The notes below the pieces were generated by a model. That model was given only the letters and a program-made list of their open reading frames with translations. It searched no databases and was not told the origin of the DNA. Below are positions 1 to 7,180 of a stretch of 64,000 bases of DNA, in pieces. The position numbers and the translations under genes were made by a program. Position 1 is the first letter of the stretch; the number at the start of each line of letters is the position of its first letter. The stretch is from UBA1127 sp034422455 (GTDB lineage: Bacteria > Chloroflexota > Dehalococcoidia > Lucifugimonadales > UBA1127): contig DAOUJQ010000009.1 of the NCBI GenBank assembly GCA_034422455.1, positions 1 to 64,000 of the forward strand, written 5' to 3'.

Positions 1-1095
1 CGCCGCGCCAGCCTCTTCTTCGGCCGCAACGAGGAGTGCGGGCTGCGCTGCGTCTACCACGGCTGGAAGTTCGACGTGAACGGCGACTGCGTCGACATGC
101 CCTCGGAGCCCGCCGAGAGCAACTTCAAGGACAAGGTCAAGATCAAGGCCTACCCCGCCCGCGAGTACGGCAGTTGCGTGTGGGTCTACATGGGCCCGCG
201 CGAGTTGCAGCCGGAGCTCCCGGCCTTCGAGTGGGCCCGCGTGCCCGACGATCATCGCGTCGTCACCCGCTTCATCCAGCACTCCAACTACATGCAGTGC
301 ACGGAGGGGGAGATAGACTCCTGCCACGTCTCCTTCCTGCACAGCGTCTTCGACCTGAGCATCGACTACCACCGCGACATGCGGACGGGGAACCAGCAGG
401 GCGGGCGCAACTCCGTGCTGTCGTACAAGTTCGGCGCGCCGCAGCTCACCGTGAAGGAGACCGACTACGGCCTCACCTACGGCTCGCGCCGCGGCCCGGA
501 GGACGGCAGCTACTACTGGCGCGTGACCCAGTGGATGCTGCCGATGTTCAGCCTCATCCCCGGCCCGGCCTGGCCTCGCGGCGGCCGCGGCTGGGTGCCC
601 ATCGACGACGAGCACATCATCACCTTCCAGTACAGCTACAACGGCGAGCGCCCGCTGACGCCGGAGGAGCGCGCCCGCGCCGTCGACACGATGGAGCTGG
701 AGCGCGTGAAGTACACCCTGCCCGACGGCGGCATCATCGACACCTTCCGCAGCGTGCGCGCGCCCGAGAACGACTACCTCATCGACCGGGAGATGCAGCG
801 CAAGCAGAACTACACCGGCATCCCCTTCGGCCGGCACCAGGACTTCGCGATGACGGACAGCATGGGCGGCGTCTCCGACCGCACCCAGGAGCACCTCGGC
901 ACCAGCGACACCGCTATCATCGCCGCTCGGCGCATCCTGCTGCGCGCGGCGCGCGACCTGCAGGAGGGCATCGAGCCGTATGCGGCCAGCCACCCGGAGG
1001 TGTTCCACGTCCGCGCGCTGGACGCCGTTTCCAGCGAGGGCGATTTCCTGAAGCTGCTGGAGACGGAGGGCGACAAGACCGTCGCGCAGCTGTAG
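1..1095 (+). CDS. Rieske [2Fe-2S] oxygenase alpha subunit, 5'-truncated
   Basis: The gene enters from the left edge in frame 1; 364 residues are visible and about 72 N-terminal residues are missing, judged from the full paralogue at 36613-37869. The first visible residue follows the Cys-Pro-His half of the Rieske site; the second half is present as C17-x2-H20 in RCVYHGW. A mononuclear iron site follows as D106, H109 and H114 (D-x2-H-x4-H). This fits a single-polypeptide phthalate-4,5-dioxygenase/vanillate-demethylase-type oxygenase that hydroxylates or demethylates an aromatic substrate with electrons from a separate reductase. A LigB-type dioxygenase follows 55 bases later with a strong ribosome binding site, suggesting hydroxylation then ring cleavage. 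The substrate cannot be read from sequence. Confidence 0.9.
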   Translation, partial: RRASLFFGRNEECGLRCVYHGWKFDVNGDCVDMPSEPAESNFKDKVKIKAYPAREYGSCVWVYMGPRELQPELPAFEWARVPDDHRVVTRFIQHSNYMQCTEGEIDSCHVSFLHSVFDLSIDYHRDMRTGNQQGGRNSVLSYKFGAPQLTVKETDYGLTYGSRRGPEDGSYYWRVTQWMLPMFSLIPGPAWPRGGRGWVPIDDEHIITFQYSYNGERPLTPEERARAVDTMELERVKYTLPDGGIIDTFRSVRAPENDYLIDREMQRKQNYTGIPFGRHQDFAMTDSMGGVSDRTQEHLGTSDTAIIAARRILLRAARDLQEGIEPYAASHPEVFHVRALDAVSSEGDFLKLLETEGDKTVAQL

Positions 1096-1150
1096 AGCAA
1101 GACACGGGGCCAACAGGCCCCACCAATCGGCATCGCAAAGGAGGACTGCT

Positions 1151-2155
1151 ATGGCAGAGGTAGTGATCGGGCTCGGAACGTCGCACAGCCCGCAGTTGAG
1201 CATGCTGCCGGAGGCGTGGGCCTCCCGCGCGGGCGCCAACGACCAGCGCAACCCGGCCCTCGTCGGCACGGACGGCATCGTGTCCAACTACCAGGACCTG
1301 CTGGCGCGCGTGGACACGAAGCGCCTCGAGAGGGAGCTCGACCCGGAGCTGCAGATGCAGCGCCACGAGCGCAACCAGCGGGGAATCGCCCAGGTGGCCG
1401 AGGCCCTCAAGAACGCCAACGTGGACATCCTCGTTATGTTCGGCGACGACCAGCAGGAGTACCTCACCGACGACAACATGCCCGCCTTCTGCATCTACTG
1501 GGGCGACGAGATCAAGGTGCTCGGCCAGGGCGAGGCCTACACCGCCGCCACCGGCTACCAGCCCCTCATCGGCTACCCGCCGCATGACCAGGTGCTCCCC
1601 ACCCAGGGCGCCCTCGGCAAGCACATGATCGAGTTCCTCACCGAGGCCGAGTACGACGTCGGCTACTCCCGCTTCCTTGACCCTGACCGCGGCGGACGCT
1701 CCCGCGGCGGCGTCGGCCACGCCTTCGCCTACGTCCACCACCGCATCATGGAGGACTTGAGCATCCCCACGGTGCCGATCATGGTCAACACCTACTACCC
1801 GCCGAACCAGCCCACGCCCAAGCGCTGCTACGACATCGGTCGTTCCGTCCGCAGCGCAATCGAGGCGTGGCCGGGCAAGGAGCGCGTCGCCGTCCTCGCC
1901 TCCGGCGGCCTCAGCCACTTCGTCGTCGACGAGGAGCTCGACACGTGGACACTGGAGGGGCTGCAGGAAAAGAGCATCGTAAAGCTGCAGCAGCTCCCCC
2001 GTGAGCGGCTCAACTCCGGCAATTCGGAGGCCCGCAACTGGATGTCGCTTGCCGGCGCGGCCGAGCACCTCGACATGGAGCTGTTCGACTACGTGCCCTG
2101 CTACCGTTCCCCCGCGGGCACCGGCTGCGCGATGGCCTTCGCCCAGTGGACGTAG
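1151..2155 (+). CDS. Class III extradiol (LigB-type) ring-cleavage dioxygenase
   Basis: 334 residues. The N-terminus (VIGLGTSHSP, H12) and the C-terminal SGGLSHF block match the catalytic subunit of class III extradiol dioxygenases (LigB/protocatechuate 4,5-dioxygenase family), where histidines and a glutamate hold Fe(II) and the enzyme opens catechol-type rings. The ATG is preceded by AAAGGAGG at ideal spacing. The gene lies directly after a Rieske oxygenase on the same strand, consistent with a hydroxylate-then-cleave pathway. No separate LigA-like small subunit is visible. Substrate is unknown, and a related family acts on non-aromatic diols or amides, so the ring-cleavage call is family-level. 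Confidence 0.8.
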   Translation: MAEVVIGLGTSHSPQLSMLPEAWASRAGANDQRNPALVGTDGIVSNYQDLLARVDTKRLERELDPELQMQRHERNQRGIAQVAEALKNANVDILVMFGDDQQEYLTDDNMPAFCIYWGDEIKVLGQGEAYTAATGYQPLIGYPPHDQVLPTQGALGKHMIEFLTEAEYDVGYSRFLDPDRGGRSRGGVGHAFAYVHHRIMEDLSIPTVPIMVNTYYPPNQPTPKRCYDIGRSVRSAIEAWPGKERVAVLASGGLSHFVVDEELDTWTLEGLQEKSIVKLQQLPRERLNSGNSEARNWMSLAGAAEHLDMELFDYVPCYRSPAGTGCAMAFAQWT

Positions 2156-2203
2156 CCGCCGACTAGCGGCAAACTGGTCACAATCACATAGGTGGTGAGT
2201 GAA

Positions 2204-2452
2204 ATGAGCGACGTTGCAATCACGGTGTTCTCGTCCAACAACTGAGGCTCCTGCGAGATGGTGAAAGGGTACCTTTCACAGAAGGGCGTCGAGTACGACG
2301 TGCGGAACATCTCCGTGGACCTCGAGGCGCGCCAGGCCGTCATAGACATGGGCCACCGCAGCACCCCCGTCACGCTCATCGGCGGACACAAGATCCTCGG
2401 TTTCAACCGCGCCCAAATTGACGAGGCGCTGGCCGCAGAGGGCGTCGCCTAG
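2204..2452 (+). CDS. Glutaredoxin/NrdH-like selenoprotein with in-frame UGA (Sec14)
   Basis: Reading from ATG 2204 gives 82 residues if the TGA at 2243-2245 is read through as selenocysteine. The TGA is codon 14, exactly where the first cysteine of a glutaredoxin CxxC site belongs: VFSSNN-U-GSC-EMVKGYL, so the active site would be U14-G-S-C17. The rest is a clean glutaredoxin fold with a cis-Pro TPV motif and GG...GF near the C-terminus, ending at TAG 2450-2452. The frame is open on both sides of the TGA with no other defect. A hairpin matching the bacterial SECIS pattern lies just downstream. AGGTGG sits 8 bases before the ATG; an in-frame GTG at 2195 is an alternative start. A gene starting after the TGA would lose the redox site, so that reading is unlikely. 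Role: thiol-disulfide or selenol redox chemistry. Confidence 0.8.
2246..2279 (+). promoter_or_regulatory. Putative bacterial SECIS element after the UGA codon
   Basis: Immediately 3' of the in-frame UGA is a perfect 8-bp hairpin: GTGAAAGG (2261-2268), loop GTA (2269-2271), CCTTTCAC (2272-2279). The loop starts with G and lies 23 nt after the UGA, within the 16-37 nt UGA-to-loop window and the G-in-first-two-loop-bases rule known for bSECIS elements bound by SelB. The hairpin lies inside the reading frame, as bacterial SECIS elements do. SelB, SelA and tRNA-Sec are not in this window. Confidence 0.7.
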
Positions 2453-2480
2453 CTGTCCTGGAGCTGACTGAAACCAAAAA

Positions 2481-2526
2481 CCGGCTCCGTTCGCCCTGAG
2501 GGAAATCGAAGGGTGAACGGGGCCGG
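2481..2526. terminator. Inverted repeat after the glutaredoxin gene
   Basis: Arms beginning CCGGCTCCGTTC and ending GAACGGGGCCGG enclose a short loop, 28 bases after the stop at 2452. It could act as a terminator but has no T-tract. Its core (CGTTCGCCCTGAG...CGAAGGGTGAACG) belongs to the same CTTCGA...CTCAGGG repeat family seen at 2564, 2909 and 56545. Confidence 0.5.
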
Positions 2527-2563
2527 TGTTATGTAGGGCCCAACCATCCCGGCCCCCCCGATT

Positions 2564-2583
2564 GCCCTGAGCTTGTCGAAGGG
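2564..2583. repeat. Short dispersed repeat, CTTCGACAAGCTCAGGG type
   Basis: GCCCTGAGCTTGTCGAAGGG. Near-identical copies lie at 2909-2926 and, in the other orientation, 56545-56569. This is a widespread intergenic repeat motif in high-GC bacteria; function unknown. Confidence 0.65.
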
Positions 2584-2660
2584 TCCTGCGAAGGCAGGAA
2601 CCCAGAGGGGCGGGGTATGGGTGGGGAACTCCCTCCACGCGACAGGCAGAAGAACCAGCA

Positions 2661-2740
2661 CCCCCTGCCACCATCCCCTCGCGCGAACCCCGTCCCCTCC
2701 GCTACCCTCACCCCATGTACCGCCACCACAACACCACAAC
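2661..2740 (+). repeat. GC-rich companion repeat unit, copy 1
   Basis: Starts CCCCCTGCCACC and ends in a C/A-rich tail after CCGCTACCCTCACCCCATG (2699-2717). A shorter copy of the tail part lies at 2840-2880. Reverse-complement copies are at 27481-27553 (very close) and 27729-27792 (diverged). It always sits beside a palindromic element. Confidence 0.7.
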
Positions 2741-2756
2741 CCCAACGCGAAGGGCC

Positions 2757-2840
2757 GGGATTCGCTTCCCCTCGGTGAATATTCGTCTCGTAGCTGCAAC
2801 GTGCCAACTCCCCTACAAAGCGAATAGCAAGACGAATCCC
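2757..2840. repeat. Palindromic intergenic element, copy 1 (decayed)
   Basis: Outer arms GGGATTCG (2757-2764) and CGAATCCC (2833-2840) enclose an imperfect inner stem and the central core GTAGCTGCAACGTGCCAACT shared by the family. The arms are less perfect than in the other copies, suggesting decay. No open reading frame is associated, so it resembles a REP/MITE-like non-autonomous element. Confidence 0.65.
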
Positions 2841-2880
2841 CGCTACCCTCGCCCCATGCACCGCCACCACAACACCACGA
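2840..2880 (+). repeat. GC-rich companion repeat unit, partial copy 2
   Basis: CCGCTACCCTCGCCCCATG followed by the C/A-rich tail, matching the second half of the 2661-2740 unit with few differences. It lies between the two palindromes, completing the alternating unit-palindrome-unit-palindrome order. Confidence 0.65.
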
Positions 2881-2908
2881 CCGCACCGCGCATGGCCCCC
2901 GGGCCTGT

Positions 2909-2926
2909 CCTGAGCCTGTCGAAGGG
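2909..2926. repeat. Short dispersed repeat, CTTCGACA type, copy 2
   Basis: CCTGAGCCTGTCGAAGGG, one base different from the core at 2564-2583, and abutting the palindrome that starts at 2928. Confidence 0.6.
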
Positions 2927-2927
2927 A

Positions 2928-3015
2928 GGGAATTGTTCCCCCCTGATGAAAAATTTTTCGTCTTGTATCTGCAACGTGCCAACTCAGCTTCAACACGAAA
3001 AACAAAACAATTCCC
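2928..3015. repeat. Palindromic intergenic element, copy 2
   Basis: Outer arms GGGAATTGTT (2928-2937) and AACAATTCCC (3006-3015), with inner arms related to TTTTTCGTCTTG and CAACACGAAAAA around the core ATCTGCAACGTGCCAACTC. The reverse complement of 27322-27410 is almost identical across its full length, so these two copies are recent relatives. Confidence 0.75.
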
Positions 3016-3241
3016 ACCAGCTACCTCACCCCACACCCTCCATACCGGCGCATGGTCTCCCCGTACCCCGATGCGGGGGCAGGCGAACCCCGCGAGCATC
3101 GGCCCCACGTTGTGGCGCAGCCTGAGTCGACCCGCCTGTGCGCCGTGCGACAACAAAGCGTTAACAAAACGCCCAACGACACTGGTCGAGGCCATGCGGT
3201 AGACTGCGGGAGTCGAGCAGCAGCAACCGCAAGGAGCACAC

Positions 3242-3940
3242 TTGGCCATGGCCCAGCAGCCCCCTTCCCTGCCGCGCCGGTGCGCCGCCGAGTTCATCGG
3301 CACCTTCGGCCTTCTCTTTGCCGGCGCAGGCGCCGTCATGATCGACGAAATCTCCGGCGGGGCGGTCACCAACGTCGGCATCGGCCTGGTGTTCGGGCTC
3401 ACCGTCGCCGCGATGATCTTCGCGACGGGCCACATCTCCGGCGCGCACATCAACCCCGCGGTTACCCTGGGGTTCGCCCTGGCGCGCCACTTCCCGTGGA
3501 AGCTCGCGCCCCTCTACTGGGGCTCGCAGCTGCTCGGCGCGACCGCCGCCTGCCTCGTCCTGCGCGGCCTGTTCGGGAACGTCGCCGACATGGGAGCGAC
3601 GCTGCCCAACGCCGAGGAGTGGGTCGTCGTGTCCTTCGAGGCGCTGCTCACCTTCTTCCTCATGTTCGTCATCATGGCGATGGCCACGGATGTGCGGGCC
3701 GTCGGCACCGCCGCCGCCCTGGCCATCGGCGCGACCGTGGGCCTCGAAGCAATCTTTGGCAGCCCCATCTCCGGCGCGTCGATGAACCCGGCGCGCTCCT
3801 TCGGGCCCGCCCTCGTAAGCGCCAACTGGACCGCCCACTGGGCGTACTGGGTCGGCCCGGCCGTCGGCGCGTCCGTCGCGGCCTTCACCTACGCCTGGCT
3901 GCGGGAGGGCAACGCGATGCAGAACGGAGACGAGCAGTGA
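3242..3940 (+). CDS. MIP-family aquaporin / aquaglyceroporin
   Basis: 232 residues with six hydrophobic segments and both half-helix signatures: NPA in SGAHINPAVTLGF and the second as SGASMNPARSFGP. It forms a membrane channel for water or small neutral solutes. AAGGAG at 3231-3236 is 5 bases before TTG 3242 and 11 before ATG 3248, so either start is possible. The stop overlaps the start of an arsC-type gene (GTGA, 3937-3940), which ties it to arsenic chemistry: AqpS-type channels in some ars operons release arsenite made by ArsC. The channel call is firm; the arsenite role is inferred from the coupling. Confidence 0.88.
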   Translation: MAMAQQPPSLPRRCAAEFIGTFGLLFAGAGAVMIDEISGGAVTNVGIGLVFGLTVAAMIFATGHISGAHINPAVTLGFALARHFPWKLAPLYWGSQLLGATAACLVLRGLFGNVADMGATLPNAEEWVVVSFEALLTFFLMFVIMAMATDVRAVGTAAALAIGATVGLEAIFGSPISGASMNPARSFGPALVSANWTAHWAYWVGPAVGASVAAFTYAWLREGNAMQNGDEQ

Positions 3941-4329
3941 AGCGCGTCCTCTTTGTCTGCGTCCACAACGCAGGGAGAAGCCAGATGGCCGAGGCCTACC
4001 TCAACGCCGCCGGCAACCCGGAGGTGTGCGCCGAGTCCGCCGGCACGATGCCCACCGAGCGCGTCAATCCCGTCGTCGTCGAGGCGATGCTGGAGCACGG
4101 CATCGACATCAGCGGCAACACCCCCAAGGTCATTACCCAGGAGATGGCCGACTACGCCTATGCAATCATCTCCATGGGTTGCGCCATCGACGATGCATGC
4201 CCCGCCACGTTCCTGCCCGCCGAGGACTGGGGTCTGGACGACCCCGCAGGCCAGCCGATTGAGACCGTGCGGCGGATCCGCGACCAGATTAGAATGAAGG
4301 TCGCGGAACTGCTGGAACGGGAGGGCTAG
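3937..4329 (+). CDS. arsC: Low-molecular-weight phosphatase-type arsenate reductase
   Basis: 130 residues starting at GTG 3937, which overlaps the aquaporin stop by 4 bases. The N-terminus VLFVCVHNAGRSQMAE carries the CX5R(S) phosphate-binding loop with nucleophilic cysteine at residue 8, and the protein has the length of thioredoxin-coupled LMW-PTPase-type ArsC. It would reduce arsenate to arsenite in the cytoplasm. Translational coupling to the aquaporin suggests reduction then channel-mediated export. No ArsR repressor or ArsB/Acr3 pump lies nearby. A protein tyrosine phosphatase role is the alternative. Confidence 0.85.
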   Translation: MKRVLFVCVHNAGRSQMAEAYLNAAGNPEVCAESAGTMPTERVNPVVVEAMLEHGIDISGNTPKVITQEMADYAYAIISMGCAIDDACPATFLPAEDWGLDDPAGQPIETVRRIRDQIRMKVAELLEREG

Positions 4330-4336
4330 ACTCCAC

Positions 4337-5260
4337 ATGCGAATCGCCGTATACGGGACCGGGGGCGTTGGCGGCTACTTCGGCGGCCGGCTGGCGCAGT
4401 CCGGCATGGATGTGACATTCATCGCACGTGGCGCGCACCTCGCCGCCATCCGCGCCGGCGGCCTCCGCATCAGCAGCGTCCACGGCGACTTCACGATAGC
4501 CGGCGCCAAGGCCACGGACTCCCCGGCCGATATAGGCCCGGTGGACGCCGTCCTGGTGGCCGTCAAGGCGGGGCAGGTATCGGAAATCGCTCCGTCCATC
4601 AGACCCCTCATCGGGCCGGACACCTGCGTCGTGCCGATGCAAAATGGCGTCGAGGCCGCGCCGCAGCTCATCGAGGCCCTCGGGCCCGAGCATGTCGTGG
4701 GCGGCCTGTGCCGCGTCGTCGCCCTCATCGAGGGGCCGGGCCACATCCGGCACAACGGCGGCGACGACTACGTCGGCATCGCCGAGCTCGACAACCGCCC
4801 CAGCGAGCGCGTCGAGCATGTCCGCGCAGCCCTCGCCGGCGCCGGGCTGAAGGCCGAGACTCCGCCGGACATCCATGCCGCGCTATGGGGCAAGTTCCTC
4901 TTCATCTGCGCCTGGGGCGGCGTCGGCGCGGTCACCCGCTCGCCGGTGGGAGTCACGCGTGCGCTGCCGGAGACGCGGGCGATGCTGGAGGGTGCCATGA
5001 CGGAGGTCTACAACGTCGCGCTCGCCCGGGGCGTCAGCCTGTCGGACACCGCCGCCGCCACCGCCATGGCCGCCATCGACCGCCAGCCTGAGGGCGGCGA
5101 GTCCTCCATGCAGCGCGACATCCAGGAGGGCAGGCCGTCGGAGCTGGAGGCGCAGACCGGCGCGGCGGTGCGGCTCGGCCGCGAGTCCGGCGTGTCCACG
5201 CCCGTCAACGCGTTCATCTACAGCAGCCTGCTGCCCATGGAAATGCGCGCCCGCGGCTAG
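4337..5260 (+). CDS. panE: 2-dehydropantoate 2-reductase (ketopantoate reductase)
   Basis: 307 residues. The Rossmann loop VYGTGGVGGYFG spans residues 6-17; the central ALWGKF lysine region and the C-terminal SGVSTPVNAFIYSSL block are typical of ApbA/PanE. The enzyme uses NADPH to reduce ketopantoate to pantoate for coenzyme A synthesis. It starts 7 bases after arsC. ApbA/PanE paralogues can act on other 2-keto acids, and the neighbouring dehydrogenases leave that open. Confidence 0.85.
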   Translation: MRIAVYGTGGVGGYFGGRLAQSGMDVTFIARGAHLAAIRAGGLRISSVHGDFTIAGAKATDSPADIGPVDAVLVAVKAGQVSEIAPSIRPLIGPDTCVVPMQNGVEAAPQLIEALGPEHVVGGLCRVVALIEGPGHIRHNGGDDYVGIAELDNRPSERVEHVRAALAGAGLKAETPPDIHAALWGKFLFICAWGGVGAVTRSPVGVTRALPETRAMLEGAMTEVYNVALARGVSLSDTAAATAMAAIDRQPEGGESSMQRDIQEGRPSELEAQTGAAVRLGRESGVSTPVNAFIYSSLLPMEMRARG

Positions 5261-5332
5261 CACACCGCTGCAAACCCCGGCTCCAGCGGGTACACTGCCG
5301 CACAGCAACCCCACGCATCAAGGAGGCGTCCT

Positions 5333-6313
5333 ATGGTTCGCATCGCCGTCATCGACGACTACCAGAACGTCGCGCGTGACCTCGCCGACTGGGACTCACT
5401 GCCGGACGGCTCCGTCGTCGACTTCTACAGCGACCACATCACCGACCATGACGAGCTCGTCGAGCGGCTGAAGGACTACGAGGTCATCCAGCTCATGCGG
5501 GAGCGGACACCGTTCCCCGCCGAGCTCCTGGACGCGCTTCCCAACCTGCGGATGCTCTCCGGCACCGGCAGGGGCTACGGCAACACCATCGACATCCCCC
5601 ACTGCACCGAGCGGGGCATCGTGCTGACGGGCACCGGAGGCTCCGCGGGCGGCAGCGTCGAGGAGCTGACGTGGGCCCTCATCCTCGGGCTGACCAAGCG
5701 CCTTCGCGAGGAGGACCGCGAAACCAGGGAGGGCCGGTGGCAGACCAACCTGACTCCGCTGCTGGCCGGCAGGAAACTCGGCGTCATCGGACTCGGCCGG
5801 CTTGGGAGCCGGGTCGCACGCTTGGGCCTGGCCTTCAATATGGAGCTCATCGCGTGGAGCCCGTGGCTCACCGACGAGCGGGCGGCTGAGCACGGCGCAA
5901 CCCGCGTGAGCCGCGAGGAGCTCTTCTCGACGGCCTACGTCATCACCATCCACCTGCCGCTGACTCCGGAGAGCGTAGGGCTGGTCACAGCGGCGGACCT
6001 GGCGATGATGCGGCCCGACGCCTTCCTCATCAACACCTCGCGCGGCCCCATCGTCGACGAGGCTGCGCTCGTCGACGCCCTGCGCGAGGGCCGCATCGGC
6101 GGCGCGGGACTGGACGTCTTCGACGAGGAACCCCTGCCGGCGGACCACCCCTTCCTCAGCCTCCCCAACGCGCTCCTGACGCCGCACATAGGCTTCGTGA
6201 CGGAGGAGGGATACGGCTCCTTCTACGCGAACGCGCTGGCCAATATCAAGGCGTTTCTCTCGGGAGAACCCACGAACATGATCAACCCCGAGGCGTGGGA
6301 GCGCCGCGGGTAG
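5333..6313 (+). CDS. D-2-hydroxyacid dehydrogenase (NAD-dependent)
   Basis: 326 residues. The nucleotide site is GVIGLGRLGSRVARLG; the catalytic Arg lies in SRGPIVDEAAL, Glu in FDEEPLP and His in TPHIGF, the ordered triad of the SerA/formate-dehydrogenase-like family. AAGGAGG stands before the ATG. It interconverts a 2-hydroxy and a 2-keto acid. A second member at 34146-35144 is only distantly similar. It is not the long SerA with a regulatory ACT domain. Confidence 0.88.
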   Translation: MVRIAVIDDYQNVARDLADWDSLPDGSVVDFYSDHITDHDELVERLKDYEVIQLMRERTPFPAELLDALPNLRMLSGTGRGYGNTIDIPHCTERGIVLTGTGGSAGGSVEELTWALILGLTKRLREEDRETREGRWQTNLTPLLAGRKLGVIGLGRLGSRVARLGLAFNMELIAWSPWLTDERAAEHGATRVSREELFSTAYVITIHLPLTPESVGLVTAADLAMMRPDAFLINTSRGPIVDEAALVDALREGRIGGAGLDVFDEEPLPADHPFLSLPNALLTPHIGFVTEEGYGSFYANALANIKAFLSGEPTNMINPEAWERRG

Positions 6314-6342
6314 GCCATTGCGGCCAGCAAGTCGTAATTGGC

Positions 6343-6348
6343 TATAAT
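6343..6348 (+). promoter_or_regulatory. Possible -10 box upstream of the NYN gene
   Basis: A perfect TATAAT in an A/T-richer stretch, 72 bases before the ATG at 6421. The best upstream hexamer (TTGCGG) is 19 bases away, so the -35 match is weak. Confidence 0.35.
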
Positions 6349-6420
6349 TGCGTGCTGTATTGCTGGCATCAACTATGCATAAGGCCCATAATGTAGTCAA
6401 GAAGACTATTTTGAGGGGCC

Positions 6421-6954
6421 ATGCCTGACCAACGTGTAGCCGTCTACATAGACGGCAGCAACTTGTATTATTCCCTGCGGCACGTCATGGGTCGTGTGGA
6501 TTTGGACTTCGCCGAGTTTGTCCAGCGGCTCGTAGGTGACCGCAAATTAGTCAGGGCGTATTACTATGTCGGTGCAACCGACTCACGAATTCAACCTCAA
6601 ACATTTGCCGCGCAGCAACGGTTCTTTGAGGCCCTGAGGTCCGTGGACTACTTTGAGCTACGCCTTGGCCGCTTGGTCTACACGGGTAAGCCGCCTCGGC
6701 CTGCACATGAAAAGGGCGTTGACGTTAGGATCGCCACTGACATGGTAGTGCACGGCAGCAGAGGGATGTATGACACTGCCATCCTCGTCAGTGGAGACAC
6801 GGACTTTCTTGACGCAGTTCGAGCGGTCAAGGACTACGGTCGCCACGTAGAGGTTGCCCTCATGAATCAACGGGGATCGACTCTGCTCCAGGACGTGGCC
6901 GATCGAACAATAGTGATCACAAGAGAAATGCTGAATGGCTGCTGGACAAAATAA
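6421..6954 (+). CDS. NYN-domain (LabA/DUF88-type) putative ribonuclease
   Basis: 177 residues with the PIN-like NYN acidic residues: D11 and N14 in VYIDGSNLYYS, D101 and D107 in GVDVRIATDMV, D126 and D128 in VSGDTDFLDAV. NYN proteins are predicted metal-dependent RNases; the substrate is unknown. Codon use is visibly more A/T-rich than its neighbours, and it stands alone with its own candidate -10 box and a strong downstream hairpin, so it may be a transferred single-gene unit. A stand-alone toxin or defence nuclease is possible, but there is no partner gene. Confidence 0.85.
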   Translation: MPDQRVAVYIDGSNLYYSLRHVMGRVDLDFAEFVQRLVGDRKLVRAYYYVGATDSRIQPQTFAAQQRFFEALRSVDYFELRLGRLVYTGKPPRPAHEKGVDVRIATDMVVHGSRGMYDTAILVSGDTDFLDAVRAVKDYGRHVEVALMNQRGSTLLQDVADRTIVITREMLNGCWTK

Positions 6955-6956
6955 GA

Positions 6957-6978
6957 GAGGGCTGCCAACGCAGCCCTC
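6957..6978 (+). terminator. Hairpin terminator after the NYN gene
   Basis: Nine-base arms GAGGGCTGC and GCAGCCCTC around CAAC, starting 2 bases after the stop codon. No long T-run follows. Confidence 0.65.
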
Positions 6979-6999
6979 AATGCCTTGTGGGTCACTTTG

Positions 7000-7072
7000 A
7001 GAGTAACCCTCAGGCGGTCAGAATCCTTAGGTTGAGCCTTTGCAACCTAAGGGGGTTGAACATAGTTACTCT
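7000..7072. other. Nested inverted-repeat structure of unknown role
   Basis: Outer arms AGAGTAAC (7000-7007) and GTTACTCT (7065-7072) enclose a perfect 10-bp hairpin, CCTTAGGTTG (7025-7034) and CAACCTAAGG (7043-7052). The element lies between the NYN terminator and the dehydrogenase at 7181. It could be a structured leader RNA or the relic of a mobile element. Confidence 0.5.
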
Positions 7073-7180
7073 ACCCAATGTCATTGGAGCTGTCAATTCA
7101 TTCTGTGAATGACCTCCTCCCTTGCCACCCTTCTTAAGGCGGCATACACTGCTTCCACCCTTCAGCCGGAGAGGAATACC

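Larger units (their letters stand above)
2453..3241. other. Non-coding interval of composite repeats (copy 1)
   Basis: No credible gene. The interval holds a terminator-like inverted repeat after the glutaredoxin, two copies of a CTTCGACA-type short repeat, and a cassette of alternating elements: GC-rich unit (2661-2740), palindrome (2757-2840), short GC-rich unit (2840-2880), palindrome (2928-3015), then a CCATACCGGCG motif near 3037. The same order occurs in reverse orientation at 27245-27792. Open frames here have no coding-like composition or family signal. The last 150 bases must carry the promoter for the aquaporin gene; no clear -35/-10 pair is visible. Confidence 0.75.

Noticed and set aside
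2258..2452. Start of the glutaredoxin gene after the TGA
   Set aside because: Would delete the redox site and the first beta strand, and there is no ribosome binding site before 2258; the upstream frame is conserved glutaredoxin sequence.
2661..3015. CRISPR array
   Set aside because: Repeats are palindromic, irregularly spaced and only two per locus, with no unique spacers and no cas genes.
2449..3453. Long minus-strand open frame through the first repeat region
   Set aside because: Spans repeats and the opposite strand of the aquaporin gene, with no coding signal.
7000..7072. Integron attC site
   Set aside because: The outer arms AGAGTAAC/GTTACTCT do not fit RYYYAAC/GTTRRRY and there is no integrase or cassette array.
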